Positions 29,862 through 40,600 of a stretch of 63,133 nucleotides of DNA are shown piece by piece (positions within the stretch are counted from its first letter, which is position 1; every line of letters begins with the position of its first letter). Below the pieces are notes generated by a model, which did not search any database, was not told the DNA's origin, and saw only the letters and a program-made list of their open reading frames with translations. The translations under genes and the position numbers were made by a program. Source of the DNA: Blattamonas nauphoetae (lineage: Eukaryota > Preaxostyla > Oxymonadida); assembly GCA_033064195.1 (NCBI GenBank), contig JARBJD010000395.1, forward strand, positions 1-63,133. Direction: 5' to 3'.

Positions 29862-30335
29862 GCCCACATCCCTCCCCTCATCTCTTCCGCCCACATCCCT
29901 CCCTCATCTCTTCCGCCCACATCCCTCCACTCATCTCTTCCGCCCACATCCCTCCACTCATCTCTTCCGCCCACATCCCTCCACTCATCTCTTCCGCCCA
30001 CATCCCTCCCCCTCATCTCTTCCGCCCACATCCCTCCACTCATCTCTTCCGCCCACATCCCTCCCCTCATCTCTTCCGCCCACATCCCTCCCCTCATCTC
30101 TTCCGCCCACATCCCTCCCCTCATCTCTTCCGCCCACATCCCTCCCCTCATCTCTTCCGCCCACATCCCTCCCCTCATCTCTTCCGCCCACATCCCTCCC
30201 CTCATCTCTTCCGCCCACATCCCTCCACTCATCTCTTCCGCCCACATCCCTCCACTCATCTCTTCCGCCCACATCCCTCCCCTCATCTCTTCCGCCCACA
30301 TCCCTCCCCTCATCTCTTCCGCCCACATCCTTCTT
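29862..30335. repeat. 27-bp minisatellite, about 17 units
   Basis: Units read CGCCCACATCCC then TCCCCTCATCTCTTC with few variants (TCCACTC). The minus strand reads MWAEEMRGG repeatedly. It begins only 40 bases after the first array and shares its period and the words CGCCC-CATC-CCC, so the two arrays are probably related. Confidence 0.85.
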
Positions 30336-32749
30336 CACTCTTGCCCACATCTCCTTCATCTCCACTCACGCCAGCATCTCATCATCTCCCGACTTAACCC
30401 CAGTACAACTCTCCCTCCACTCACACACATTTCCCCATTCCCTTCGGTAGACTGCATCCCATCGACTCCCTCCAGCTTCAGGATGCCCGCCCTCACTTTC
30501 ATCCGACTGTACGTTTTAAATCTATAGAAATGGAATCAAATAAAACAAAAGACCATGTGTAGACGACGGAAGAGGATGAACATAGAGTGGTTCGTGAAGA
30601 AGAAAAACAAACTGACAGATTCTCTCTCCACTCGCAAACCAAGCGCCTGGATGATCACTGGGAGAACCGCAGAAGGAGGAAGCGGAACAAATGAGGAAGA
30701 AGCAGGTTCAGGCGTTTGGGTTGGACTGAGGGGAGACACTTACTGAGAAGAAGGATCGAGGGAAGGACAATTGGTAGAGACAACTGGAAGGGGAGCACTC
30801 AAATCGTGAATCAAGAGATGAACACCAAAACGAACAGGCATCAATATTGCAGCAAGAGGAAGACAGTGGAGACGACAAAGCAGGAAGCAAGACAGTGTGA
30901 GATGATCAAAGAAAAAGAAAGTTGAGGAAGAACGATGATGAAAGATGGGAGACGAGGAAGGATGAAGAGGGACGAGGCAGAACGAAGGTGCTATGAACCC
31001 AACAAGTGAATAGTCTGCACTCTCTTTCTCCCTTCCCTTGGTCTGATTGCTTTGTCTTCTGCTCATCGATTCATTCTCATTCCGTTCATTCGCTTGGTGA
31101 TCTTCTCGCACTCTCCCTTTCGACGGATTCTGTCTTCATCTGCATTTCTATCACATCATCGTTTATATTCTGTTTTTGGGAACGCTTCATCTTGTCAAAA
31201 GCTCGTTTGGATCTCAGGAGAGAGAAGGAGAAGTGAGTAATTAAGGTTTCAGGAAATCAACCTAATTCTCGTTTCACACTTAAATTTCTCAAACCTCACT
31301 TTCAAACGAAACAAAGACCATTTAATGACTATTCTCGAAGCCCAAACGAGGGTTAAGCGACGATAGAAGCGTCGAATGTGAAAGAAGAATTCCAAAAGCG
31401 AAAGATGATCCTATGCCCTTATGTCTCAGCAAAAACAACAGCTGAACTGCCGAGCTGGAAAAAGCAGAAGATGATGACACGATTTCGAGTAACTTTGCCC
31501 ATCTCCATGGAGTGATCTTCAAAGTGGGCAAAGTGAGCAATGAAGAGAAGAGGAATCGACATAAATCATCGAGTACGTCGATTGTTGAGTGAATTCACAA
31601 CAAGGGAGACGATGAGGACTTCACATTTATTCTGGAAATTCTGATGAGAGATGAAGAAGAGAAGAGGAGGAAAGATGATGAAGAGAGGAGTTTTCCAGGA
31701 AGGACGAGATAAGAAATGATGAGAAAAGTGTGGAAGAGAACAAGGAAATACGATAATAGAAAAGATGGATGAATGACGCATCAGATCGTCCCTCCTCAAA
31801 CTCGATCATGTCAGGAAGAGTCCACATCCTGCCATTTGTTCACTATGATGGATATACTCTCATATGCTGGGCTCTTCAAGCCAATGATTGCTTCTTCCAG
31901 TTGTTAAATCTCTTCTCATCTTCACTTCAGACAACGTGCAAAAAAGAAATATCGAGTCGACAGATTTGTCTCCATTCCTGACCATTGTTTGATGTGGGCA
32001 AAAGGATTGTTGCGTCTGAGTTTTATCGAAATCTGTCGGATGGTTCGGTCTGAAATGGAGTTCATCGGGATGGGGAGTTGTTTCAAATTCTGATCTAGAA
32101 GAGAGAAAAGAGTTGATATTCGACTGATATCTCAAAAATCACACCTTTTCAGTGGAATCCAGCGACTTGGAATCACCGTTCAAAGATAAGTGAGTCTGAT
32201 CGCGTGGAGTTTCGGTTGGTGCGGTGCCATCCGTCAATACGGTCGGATGTCGATGAATAAAACACCAATTCAAGATCTTGGACATAAAGAGACGAGAGAG
32301 TAATAATTTTGAATAAATGTGGATCATAAGTTCAAGAGAGGAAGTCATGATGAAGAACATATCGAAAAAAAGAATGATTAAAAACAAAAAGGAGACAGAA
32401 ATCAGTACAGACATGCTTCCTTGTTGTACCACGATCGGGTGAAGCAGGTTGTTCGCACATTCTCCATCTGACAAAGAAATGAGAGCGGAAACGATAGAGG
32501 ACATACCGTTGCAGGAAGACTTTCAAATTCGACAAAAAAGTCAGAAAAAGGTCGAAGTCACCATCTAGAGTGGCTCGGAAGTAGTAGAGGAAATGAATCG
32601 CTGTTGGATTCGAGTTTGAACATTTTCCCCCATAATTGTGTATTCGGATCTCCCCAGGCTTCCTGCCTGATTTTGGCCTAAAATCATCCAAAATGGACTT
32701 CTAAAACACTGGAGATATCATCCAACAATCCTCATTCATTTTGGAGTCA

Positions 32750-34438
32750 TCATAAAAAACCACACATATACAGAGCTTCGATTGCACGATTATTTAGAGC
32801 TTGCTGTGGAGTGAACTTGTTCCAGTATGCTCGATGAGGAGTCATGTTGTAGTATTCCACCATCTGATTCATCAATGAATGATTGGCCATTTGTGTTGCA
32901 TTGTCTTGGAATCCATCTCTGATTGTTCTGATCACTCGATCGACAATTCTATTGTGATTTGTGAATGGTGAGCTTGTGAAATATGTATTGACATTCTGAT
33001 CCTTGAAAAACTCTGATGCTTCTCCACTTGTCCATGCAGCTTCTCCATCACCACGAATGTTGTTGACATGAACTCCACGATGATTTATCAGATCGTTGAT
33101 TGCAGTCTTGACTTTGCTCCATGATTTATCCAGTACAGGAATGACGACCAGGTATTTGGTGTTGATGTTAATTGCGAAGAGGTATATCTGCAACACTGTT
33201 TTCGACGTTGGTGATTGGATAAATACAAGATCAATTTCCCAGGATCCAAACTTGGGAGAAAAGTAAGGTCGATCACAATTCTGAGGAACCTTTCTGTCTG
33301 ATGTCTTCTGTGGATCACCAGTTATTGCTTTGGACATGAACTGCATTTTTGATCGAAAAGGATACACGATTTTCTCTGTTGTTTTTGGAATCCTTGGTGG
33401 ATCAATTCTCATTCTGTCACTTCCTTTTTCTCTCTGGATTTTCCTCGGATGTGCAGCACTCCATCTATGATCATATTCCTCATACCAATCCTGAAATGAT
33501 CTTCCTCCGAATGGGATTTGTTTTGTGTGAGTCAGTATGAAGTTAAGATCATCGTTCGCAATAGTTCTGTTTATCGAGGCTCGAACGAAAGTGTCTCTGT
33601 TCATTTTATTTGCATCCAGAATGTGTGAAGTAATAAAGTGTTCCATTTGCTTTTGATTGTTCATTATTGAGTTCTCAGCTTTGATCTGTTCATCTTCTGA
33701 ATCATTTCTCTGTTGATGATCAAAAAATCCCTTCATATGTGCCAACTTATTGAGCACTTGCTGTGTCGTCGGTTCATTCTGTCTGATCTCCCTCACTGGG
33801 TGGTTGAACACGGTTGGTGTGAAGAAGGGATTTCTCTCTATTGGATCCTGCATCTGTGAAATTGGTATAATGTCATCATCGTCATCATCATCATCATCAT
33901 CATCAGAATCATAATCATCATCATCCTCTTCGAACTTCCTCTCCTTCATTGGATATTCATATTCAAACCCCATTGATTTCAAGTTTCTCTTCAGTCCAGG
34001 AATAATTAGATATTCAGGTGGTTCTATTGCTATTGGTCTTTGCACTGGTGTTGGGATTGGAATTGGTCTTGCCTCTGCAAGGCTTCGAACTCTTGGTGAG
34101 AGAGTCACTTCCTGATTGTACGTCCCATGATAAAATTGATATGCTTCGAATGCAAGTTTAGCAGTGCTATCCCGAATACGAACTCCTAGGAAGTTGCTTA
34201 CAAATTGTTGAACTACTCTTCTTCCATCAGGTAGTGATAATTCAGGAGATAAACCTCCATTGAACCAATCCTCGAAGTATGTTTCATCATTTCCATCAAA
34301 AGGTCCATTCGAATCAGCGCCATGATAGACAGGTAAAACGTTAGTTAAAGTCCATTTCTTTTCGACTATTTCGTTTTTGGAATGCTGTGTGCACCGAAGA
34401 AGTCTATTCACTAATGCTTTGATTTGTCGTGTATTCAT
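32750..34438 (-). CDS. Polinton integrase, retroviral (RVE) type, 562 aa
   Basis: It begins MNTRQIKALVNRLLRCTQ after a TTTATTTTTGTATAA element. The N-terminal half is variable with an acidic run of Asp residues near residue 180. The catalytic core lies in the C-terminal third: FGSWEIDLVFIQSP, YLVVIPVLDKSWSKVKTA, NNIRGDGEAAW and NHNRIVDRVIRTIRDG, the usual order of acidic sites in RVE integrases. The end is EALYMCGFL. Integrases of this type join the Polinton ends to the host target and make the 6-bp duplication. It has a close relative in Polinton 2. Confidence 0.83.
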   Translation of the reverse strand: MNTRQIKALVNRLLRCTQHSKNEIVEKKWTLTNVLPVYHGADSNGPFDGNDETYFEDWFNGGLSPELSLPDGRRVVQQFVSNFLGVRIRDSTAKLAFEAYQFYHGTYNQEVTLSPRVRSLAEARPIPIPTPVQRPIAIEPPEYLIIPGLKRNLKSMGFEYEYPMKERKFEEDDDDYDSDDDDDDDDDDDIIPISQMQDPIERNPFFTPTVFNHPVREIRQNEPTTQQVLNKLAHMKGFFDHQQRNDSEDEQIKAENSIMNNQKQMEHFITSHILDANKMNRDTFVRASINRTIANDDLNFILTHTKQIPFGGRSFQDWYEEYDHRWSAAHPRKIQREKGSDRMRIDPPRIPKTTEKIVYPFRSKMQFMSKAITGDPQKTSDRKVPQNCDRPYFSPKFGSWEIDLVFIQSPTSKTVLQIYLFAININTKYLVVIPVLDKSWSKVKTAINDLINHRGVHVNNIRGDGEAAWTSGEASEFFKDQNVNTYFTSSPFTNHNRIVDRVIRTIRDGFQDNATQMANHSLMNQMVEYYNMTPHRAYWNKFTPQQALNNRAIEALYMCGFL

Positions 34439-34458
34439 TTATACAAAAATAAAGTTTG
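34439..34458 (-). promoter_or_regulatory. Polinton upstream element before the integrase
   Basis: In gene direction it reads AAACTTTATTTTTGTATAA directly before the ATG. The same 19-base string, with one or two changes, precedes the integrase of Polinton 2. Confidence 0.55.
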
Positions 34459-34461
34459 TGT

Positions 34462-37400
34462 TTATTCAATAATATAATCAGTAGCTTTCAGTCCATGAAT
34501 GAATGGAGGACATGATTCATTTTCAAGTACGATTGCTTTCAGATGAATTCCACTGAGACTGAGTTTCTGTTGTTGTATTTTTGCAATCTCAAATCCATTG
34601 CTGTCCTCTTCGCTCACGATTCTTCTAGTTTGAAACGCATCATACTGATGCTTGAACCGTTTTACGGTGAAGTTCAGTGTTGTCGTCACTGTTTTCTCTC
34701 CATTAAGACACTTCTTATAATCGTCACTTGTGATATTTGTTTTCTTTAGAGACACTCCTTTGATTTTGCATTTCTCATCGAGAGAGTAACACTTTGGCGC
34801 AAGACAGATCATCTGTTCACCTTCCTTTTCAATTGCTAATCCCAACAGTTTCTTCTCATCATCAACTCATTTTTCAGGATTGGGAAACCATTCAAATTTG
34901 TGTGCGTCATAGAATTCTTTGTCAGCAATAACATGTTCAAATTGTTGATGGATTCCAGCACTTGGATCTCCAGATATTGCCCAATATGCAGAGTCAGTAT
35001 CTCCCTCACAGAAGTGAATCTTGTTCATGTCTAGACACTTGTACATGAAGTTGTAGATGAAATTCAGATACCAGAACTTGGCATTGTCGAGTGTGAATAC
35101 TGCTTCTTGTAGACATGTTTTGCATGATGCTTTCTCTCGATCTTCGATCACAATGTAGTTGTCCTCATTGATTTCTCTTGTCGCTACAAATCCTTTCATC
35201 ATCTGTTTCAAATATGTTCTCTTCTCATTGCAGATTGTGATAGAGTTGTACTTCTCAGTGTTCATTCCATCGTATCCATAACTTCCATTCAAGTTGGTCT
35301 TACAGAACTGCTCTTTTCCTTTGTTTCCAACCTTCATTGCTTCTATTCTGTCATTCATAAATGAAGTCACAAATGGTTCGAATCCAGCATGTCTCGAGAA
35401 TACCATCACACTCTTAATGTCGTCGACGATGAAGTGGCAATAGTCGATGAGGAACCACAGATAGTATGTCGAAAAGAACATATACTGATCGTGTGTGCTC
35501 AAGAGTTGGGTCAGCTTCCTTTGCTTATCATCAGTCTTCAATCCATGTTTCTTCATCAACGAATAAGTCTTCTCTCCAATGTTTTCTTCTGTCGTGTTGA
35601 CAACAATGTTTCTGAAGATTGGTGGGAAGTTAATGAAATCATTGATGTACTTTTCATCGATGTGTCCTTTCAATTCTGCAACGAAGAGTGTCTTCTGAGT
35701 CTTGTTCTCGATAATCTTACGACATTCTTTATCTCCTGTTGCGGTGAACAAACATCTTCCTGGCATGTACATTCTGTGATTAGTGTATGGATTGTTCTTG
35801 TTTTTGATTGATGAGAATGCACTTGGGTAGAGAGAGTTGAAATCAACACCACAAACGTGAGTCATGATGTGTTCTGTGTCTTTGGAGATCACCTTACCTT
35901 CTGCATAAGTGAAGTGGTTGATTGGAGTCACGTCTTTGATGTTCTGTCGATGTTGAACGTTCGATAATCCACCAGTCACTGCTGCTCTGAGTTTGTGATA
36001 TGTTTGCTCGTGTGTCAGAGTCATTGGGAGTGATTTCCAGATGCAATACTTCTTCAGTTGAATTCTCAATCTTGTGAGATGTTCATCATGGTCTGACTTG
36101 TAGGTGTTGCAGTAATCACAGCAGATCTTGACGTTCTCTTTTGAATGTCCTTTCAAATTGTCGATTCTATCCAGTGTTGGTCTGACTGCTTGTGAGAAGT
36201 GACTCTTGCAGATATAGCAAACTCTCTTGCACTGTTGAACAAACCATTCGTAGTCTGATTCATTGACATTGTTGGAAGTATTGCGATGAGCTTTCTGGTC
36301 TTGGTACCTGTATCCTTCCACTTTGTATTTCCAATATTGTTTGGTGATTTTCATTGGTCCAGATTCGTCACATTCGTTGGAGTCAGCATCGATATCAAAG
36401 TCCTTGTAGGCACATGCATACTTGATTGCTGAAGCATTCGCTGACAATGAGAGATTGTGCAGCATGTCCACTTTGTACTGGAAGTTCAGAGCAATGAGAT
36501 TATCCAACGGTGCAATCATACATTCGACGTCTCTAGTGTTATAGAACTTGAGGTATTCCCATCTGTTCTTGAATCCTTGCTTGTTCCAATCGTCAAGATA
36601 CAATTGGTAATCAGTGTCAGACATTTCACTATTGTTCAGACTGGAGTAGAATTCATATTTGGAGAAAGGTTCTGGTTTGCTCAACACTGTATCGTAGTCA
36701 GATGAATCAAATGATTCGTATGCAAAGAATGATTTCTGAAGAGTGGTCTTGCCTTTGCAAGGCGTCGAGCTCTCGGCGAGAGTGTTTCCTCCAAAAGCCT
36801 TCACTGCATTATCCAATGTCATTGGTCCTGTGTATGACATCATGTCAATGAATCGAAGTACTTGTTGGGTTTTCTCGTGTCTGATCAGTACTTGTTTATA
36901 CTTCGTTGTGGATCCAAGGAAGCTCACCACTTTCCAATCCTTGTCAACCAGATCACGAAAGATGAGATTGATGTCGAATCTGGAACTGTTGAATCCAATG
37001 ACACTGACTTCATTTTGTGAGGGAATTTCAGGGTCTTCGTATTGGTTGTCCTCTCGAACTGTCTCAGCGTATTTGAAGAGTTCTCTGATCCATTGCTTCA
37101 CGAAGTCCTTTCCATCTCGAAGATCATAATAGATTGACTTCACACCTGATTTTGTCTTAATTGATGATGCAACGGAGAGAGGCTTCAGATGAGAAATCAA
37201 CTGAGTATTGTCATCAGAGAATAGATTATCAAGAATGAGATCTTCCATCGTTTCGAAATCGTACGTGATGTAGTACTGCGTTGGTTTGAACTCGTCTAGT
37301 CTCTTATGTGCCATCAGAAATTCATAAGTTCTATTGTTGAGGATATGTGGAACATATGGTCTTGGTGTTTTGTCAAGAGTGATCTTCTTCACATGTTTTC

Positions 37401-37660
37401 CATCAAGCTCTTTGCACTCTTTGAGATGCTTCTCGTAGTATGTCTTGAAGTGAGAATCCTTGACTTGGAATCCTCTTGACTGACAATATGGACAGAGTTT
37501 GTATCCAGTGATTTTCTCAGGATCTACAATGAACATCACATGAACGAGAGTTGCTGTAAGTGGAATCATCAGGATGGGAAGAACTCTTGCATCATCATTT
37601 TCGTTGACATATGATTGACTTAGGAAATAGCGCTTCTTGTCTTCATCGAATTCATAAATG
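34462..37660 (-). pseudogene. Polinton 1 PolB, C-terminal part (broken)
   Basis: Protein-primed family-B DNA polymerase, downstream of the inserted element at 37661-42619. In order: a zinc-finger-like CPYCQSRGF...H...C block, exonuclease motifs YDFETMEDL, IGFNSSRFDINL and KFYNTRDVECM, an HNH-like block (CYICKSHF, TLDRIDN, ICCDYCNTYKSD), then polymerase motifs DFNSLYPSAF, KTNLNGSYGYDG and EGDTDSAYWAIS, and a C-terminal block with CLAPKCYSLDEK. It would replicate the element from protein-bound ends. The gene is broken: split by the insertion, plus about one other break. Confidence 0.85.
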
Positions 37661-40600
37661 GGTCGTTTTTGCTCAGAATGACCCCCCTCTTTTTATTGAT
37701 TAAATTAGTTCTATTCCCCAAAATCAACATGAAAATTGGGGCAAAACCTTATTTGAGCAGTATTTCTCTGAATCAAGAGAAACGCGCAGTGATGGGTTGA
37801 TCACACCGTTCTGACTGATTTCACGAGTTTAGGAAACAATGGCAACAATAAAGCATATAAAACCAAGTACGAACAGAAAAGGAAGAGATGCCGAGGGTTC
37901 AACGATGAGAGTTTCGGGAACAGAAGTTGCGAACGTGTTCAGTTAGTAGACTGACACAAGTCGAGAATAAATTAGAGATTGAAGTGGCAACGATATAGGA
38001 GAAAACACAAAATGATGATTGTAAAAAGAAACATGAAGAGTGAACATGAAATAGGAGTGAATACAACTCCAGTCAGTGACAAGATCTTACAAGTGTTAAG
38101 AACCGCTTTTATCACCGAGTCTTCTTCAGTCGACGAAATCGATGAGAATTCATTCAATTTCACTGAAAGAGAGCCACAGGACAACGTCAAGAACGAGGAT
38201 GAAAATGGTGAAGACGTCACTGTCAGCACAGGTCTGACAAAGTGATCGTACGATGTGTCGAGTCTGATTCATATTCGACTGTCAATGTCGATGTGATCGC
38301 GGATGAAACTGAAACATCACTCAGAAGATCAATACACGCATCATTCGCATTCGATGTTGAGTGAGCAAGCCGGTTTCCATCGTTCAGAGCATTGTTTAGA
38401 AGAAGATACAGTATCGATCCTTCGGTTGGAACAGAGTCCCCCATTGAATTCAACAGTGTGAATGTCACTGTTTCTGCGCTGCTCGTCAGATCAACGACGA
38501 TCGCACCTCCATTCCCTGGTGGACAGTCAGAAAATGACGCAATTCCATCAACTGTGAAGTGTAGTGTTGTCAGAGCAACTGAAATCACTCCTCCAGTCCA
38601 GCCAGTTCCACTCACTGTCACAAAAGAGAACGTCATGTTCGTGTTCTGTCCAGTGAAGCCTAGAGACTTGAGTGTGAGAGTGCCAGATGGAATCGTGAAT
38701 GTACCAGCGGTGACCGTGATGGGGAGGTTGGTGGTTGATGACCAGAGAATCACATTCGAATTGATGGAGTGTGCGTGAGCCATAGTCAGAGCAGCATCGA
38801 GAATGAACGAGTTCTTCGAGCTGGGAAAGAAGAGAGTGTGCGTGATGGTTTGGCAGGGAAGTTGGAGCAACCCACACTTGGCATGTTTGGCTCCATTCGG
38901 ATGGGTGTGCGTGGCTGCTTTCGTTATTGGGAGGGATGCTGGCTTGAGAGTCGTCAGTGCGGATGACCTGATGATAGTGGAGAGAGTGGATGACGAGAGG
39001 TACAACTTGTTTCCATTCCCAGTCGTGCTACACGTGGTGAATGTGATGAGAGTTGTTGTGGTGAATGAGCTACCACAAACAGTACGAGAAGTGCTCCTCC
39101 GTTTCCGAGTGATGAGCACGACGTGAAGGTCACTCCTGTCAGTGAGAGTGTCTGTCCTGTGTTGAGAACTGCTTTGATCGCTGAGCCTGCTCCTCTTGAC
39201 TCAATTGATGAGAATTCACTCGATTTCACTGAAAGAGAGCCACCTGACTACAAAAAGAACGATTTTGAGAATGGTGAAGATGTCACTGTCAGTTTCAGGT
39301 CAGAAACAGTCAAAGATTCACCACTTACTGTCACACCCACACCAGCTGACAATGTGATCGTACGATGTGTCGAGTCTGATTCATATTCGACTGTCAATGT
39401 CGAGGTGATCGCAGTCGAAGACGAATGAACATTCAGTGTGCCTCCGTTGTAAAGATACAGCAGATACAGGATCGATCCTTCGATGGGTTCAGAATCCACA
39501 AAGTACCATTTGTTCAGATCAGCTGTTCCGAAGAACGTTCCTGACGATGGCGTTGTTGGCTGAGAGTTCCCAAATCGAGCTGCTGTCAGAAATGTTCTTC
39601 CGCCTGACGCGGTTCACACGAAGATGTCTGATCCCTTCGTCATTGCAGTGTTCTGTGGAGTTCCATACGTAACACCTGATAGCGTGAATGTCCCTGCTCC
39701 TGTTCGGCCTGTAAGATCAATGGCGATCGCTCCTCCATTCGCCGCAGAACAGCCAGCAAACGATGTGCTTGCATCCGCTGTGAAGGTTCCTTCGTCAGTG
39801 CAACTGAAATCGCTCCTGCTTTCTTTGAGGCACCTGTGGATGAGCATGACGTGAAAGCCACTCTAGTCAGTGGCAGCTTCTCATCTGTTCCGAGACTCGC
39901 TTGGATGGCTGCCCATTCGTCGGAGGTGGTGATCGAGCTGAAGGCACGTATGTTCAGGAGGAGCGAGCCTGCTGTCTGTTTCAGCCTCCTTTATGCAAAG
40001 TTGCTTGTGAGTAGATCTCCATTCAGACTGACGGTGGTGAGTGTCATTGTTCCACCAGACACAACTGCTTTAGGTGTGCTCATCTTCGAGATTCCGATCA
40101 CTGGAGACGAGAGAGAGGCGAGGGCGATCGAGAGAGCATTGGCTGGCACTGCGAAGAGCGGTGTGGTGTAGAAACCATTCAGATTGAATATGTTGATTGT
40201 GGTTGAAGAGAGAGCGAGTGACGATGAGGTTGTGTCAGCAAGTGCGGGTGTTGAGGCTGAAGTGGATGGAGTGAACACGAGTGACGAGGACAAGAACGAG
40301 ATCTCGAAAGTTGATCCAAGCTTCATCGTCAGCAGTGCGACAGGATCTGATGACGTTCCTGAGAAGGAGAGGACGGTGTTAGACGAGAATGAGTTGGACG
40401 AGGCAGTGAGGAGGGTTGTTTGGTATGTGATCGATCCAACATTGAGCTGTGCCGTTGTTGCAGCTGTCAGCTGCATGGTAAGGAGAGGTGTGGAGAGTGA
40501 TCCTGTGTAAGAACAGCTTGTGATACTGATATCACCGATGCTGATGGACGACGTAGCGATTGAAACAATGGCTGTGGAGAACGACAGCGACGACACGGAG

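Larger units (their letters stand above)
28048..32749. other. 4.7-kb tract without Polinton genes, probably a nested insertion
   Basis: Composition and style differ from the Polinton. There are two G/C-rich 27-bp minisatellites and, around them, charged, broken coding-like stretches (for example a Lys/Glu-rich run at 28.53-28.75 kb). Intron-like GT...AG pieces occur on the minus strand at 31.9-32.7 kb (SISDRTIRQISIKLRR near 31.98-32.08 kb). The 11-base direct repeat actggagatat lies near both edges (about 28095 and 32712) and might be a target duplication. No terminal inverted repeat was found, so the exact limits and the type of the insertion remain open. Confidence 0.45.

Noticed and set aside
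29837-30527. Long open frames of His/Pro/Ser or Met-Trp-Ala-Glu repeats
   Set aside because: They arise because a 27-base unit without stop codons is repeated; all frames are open, and no start, end or upstream element supports a real protein.
28095-32722. actggagatat direct repeat as a firm target duplication
   Set aside because: No inverted ends lie next to it, and an 11-base match can occur by chance in a window of this size. Kept only as a hint.
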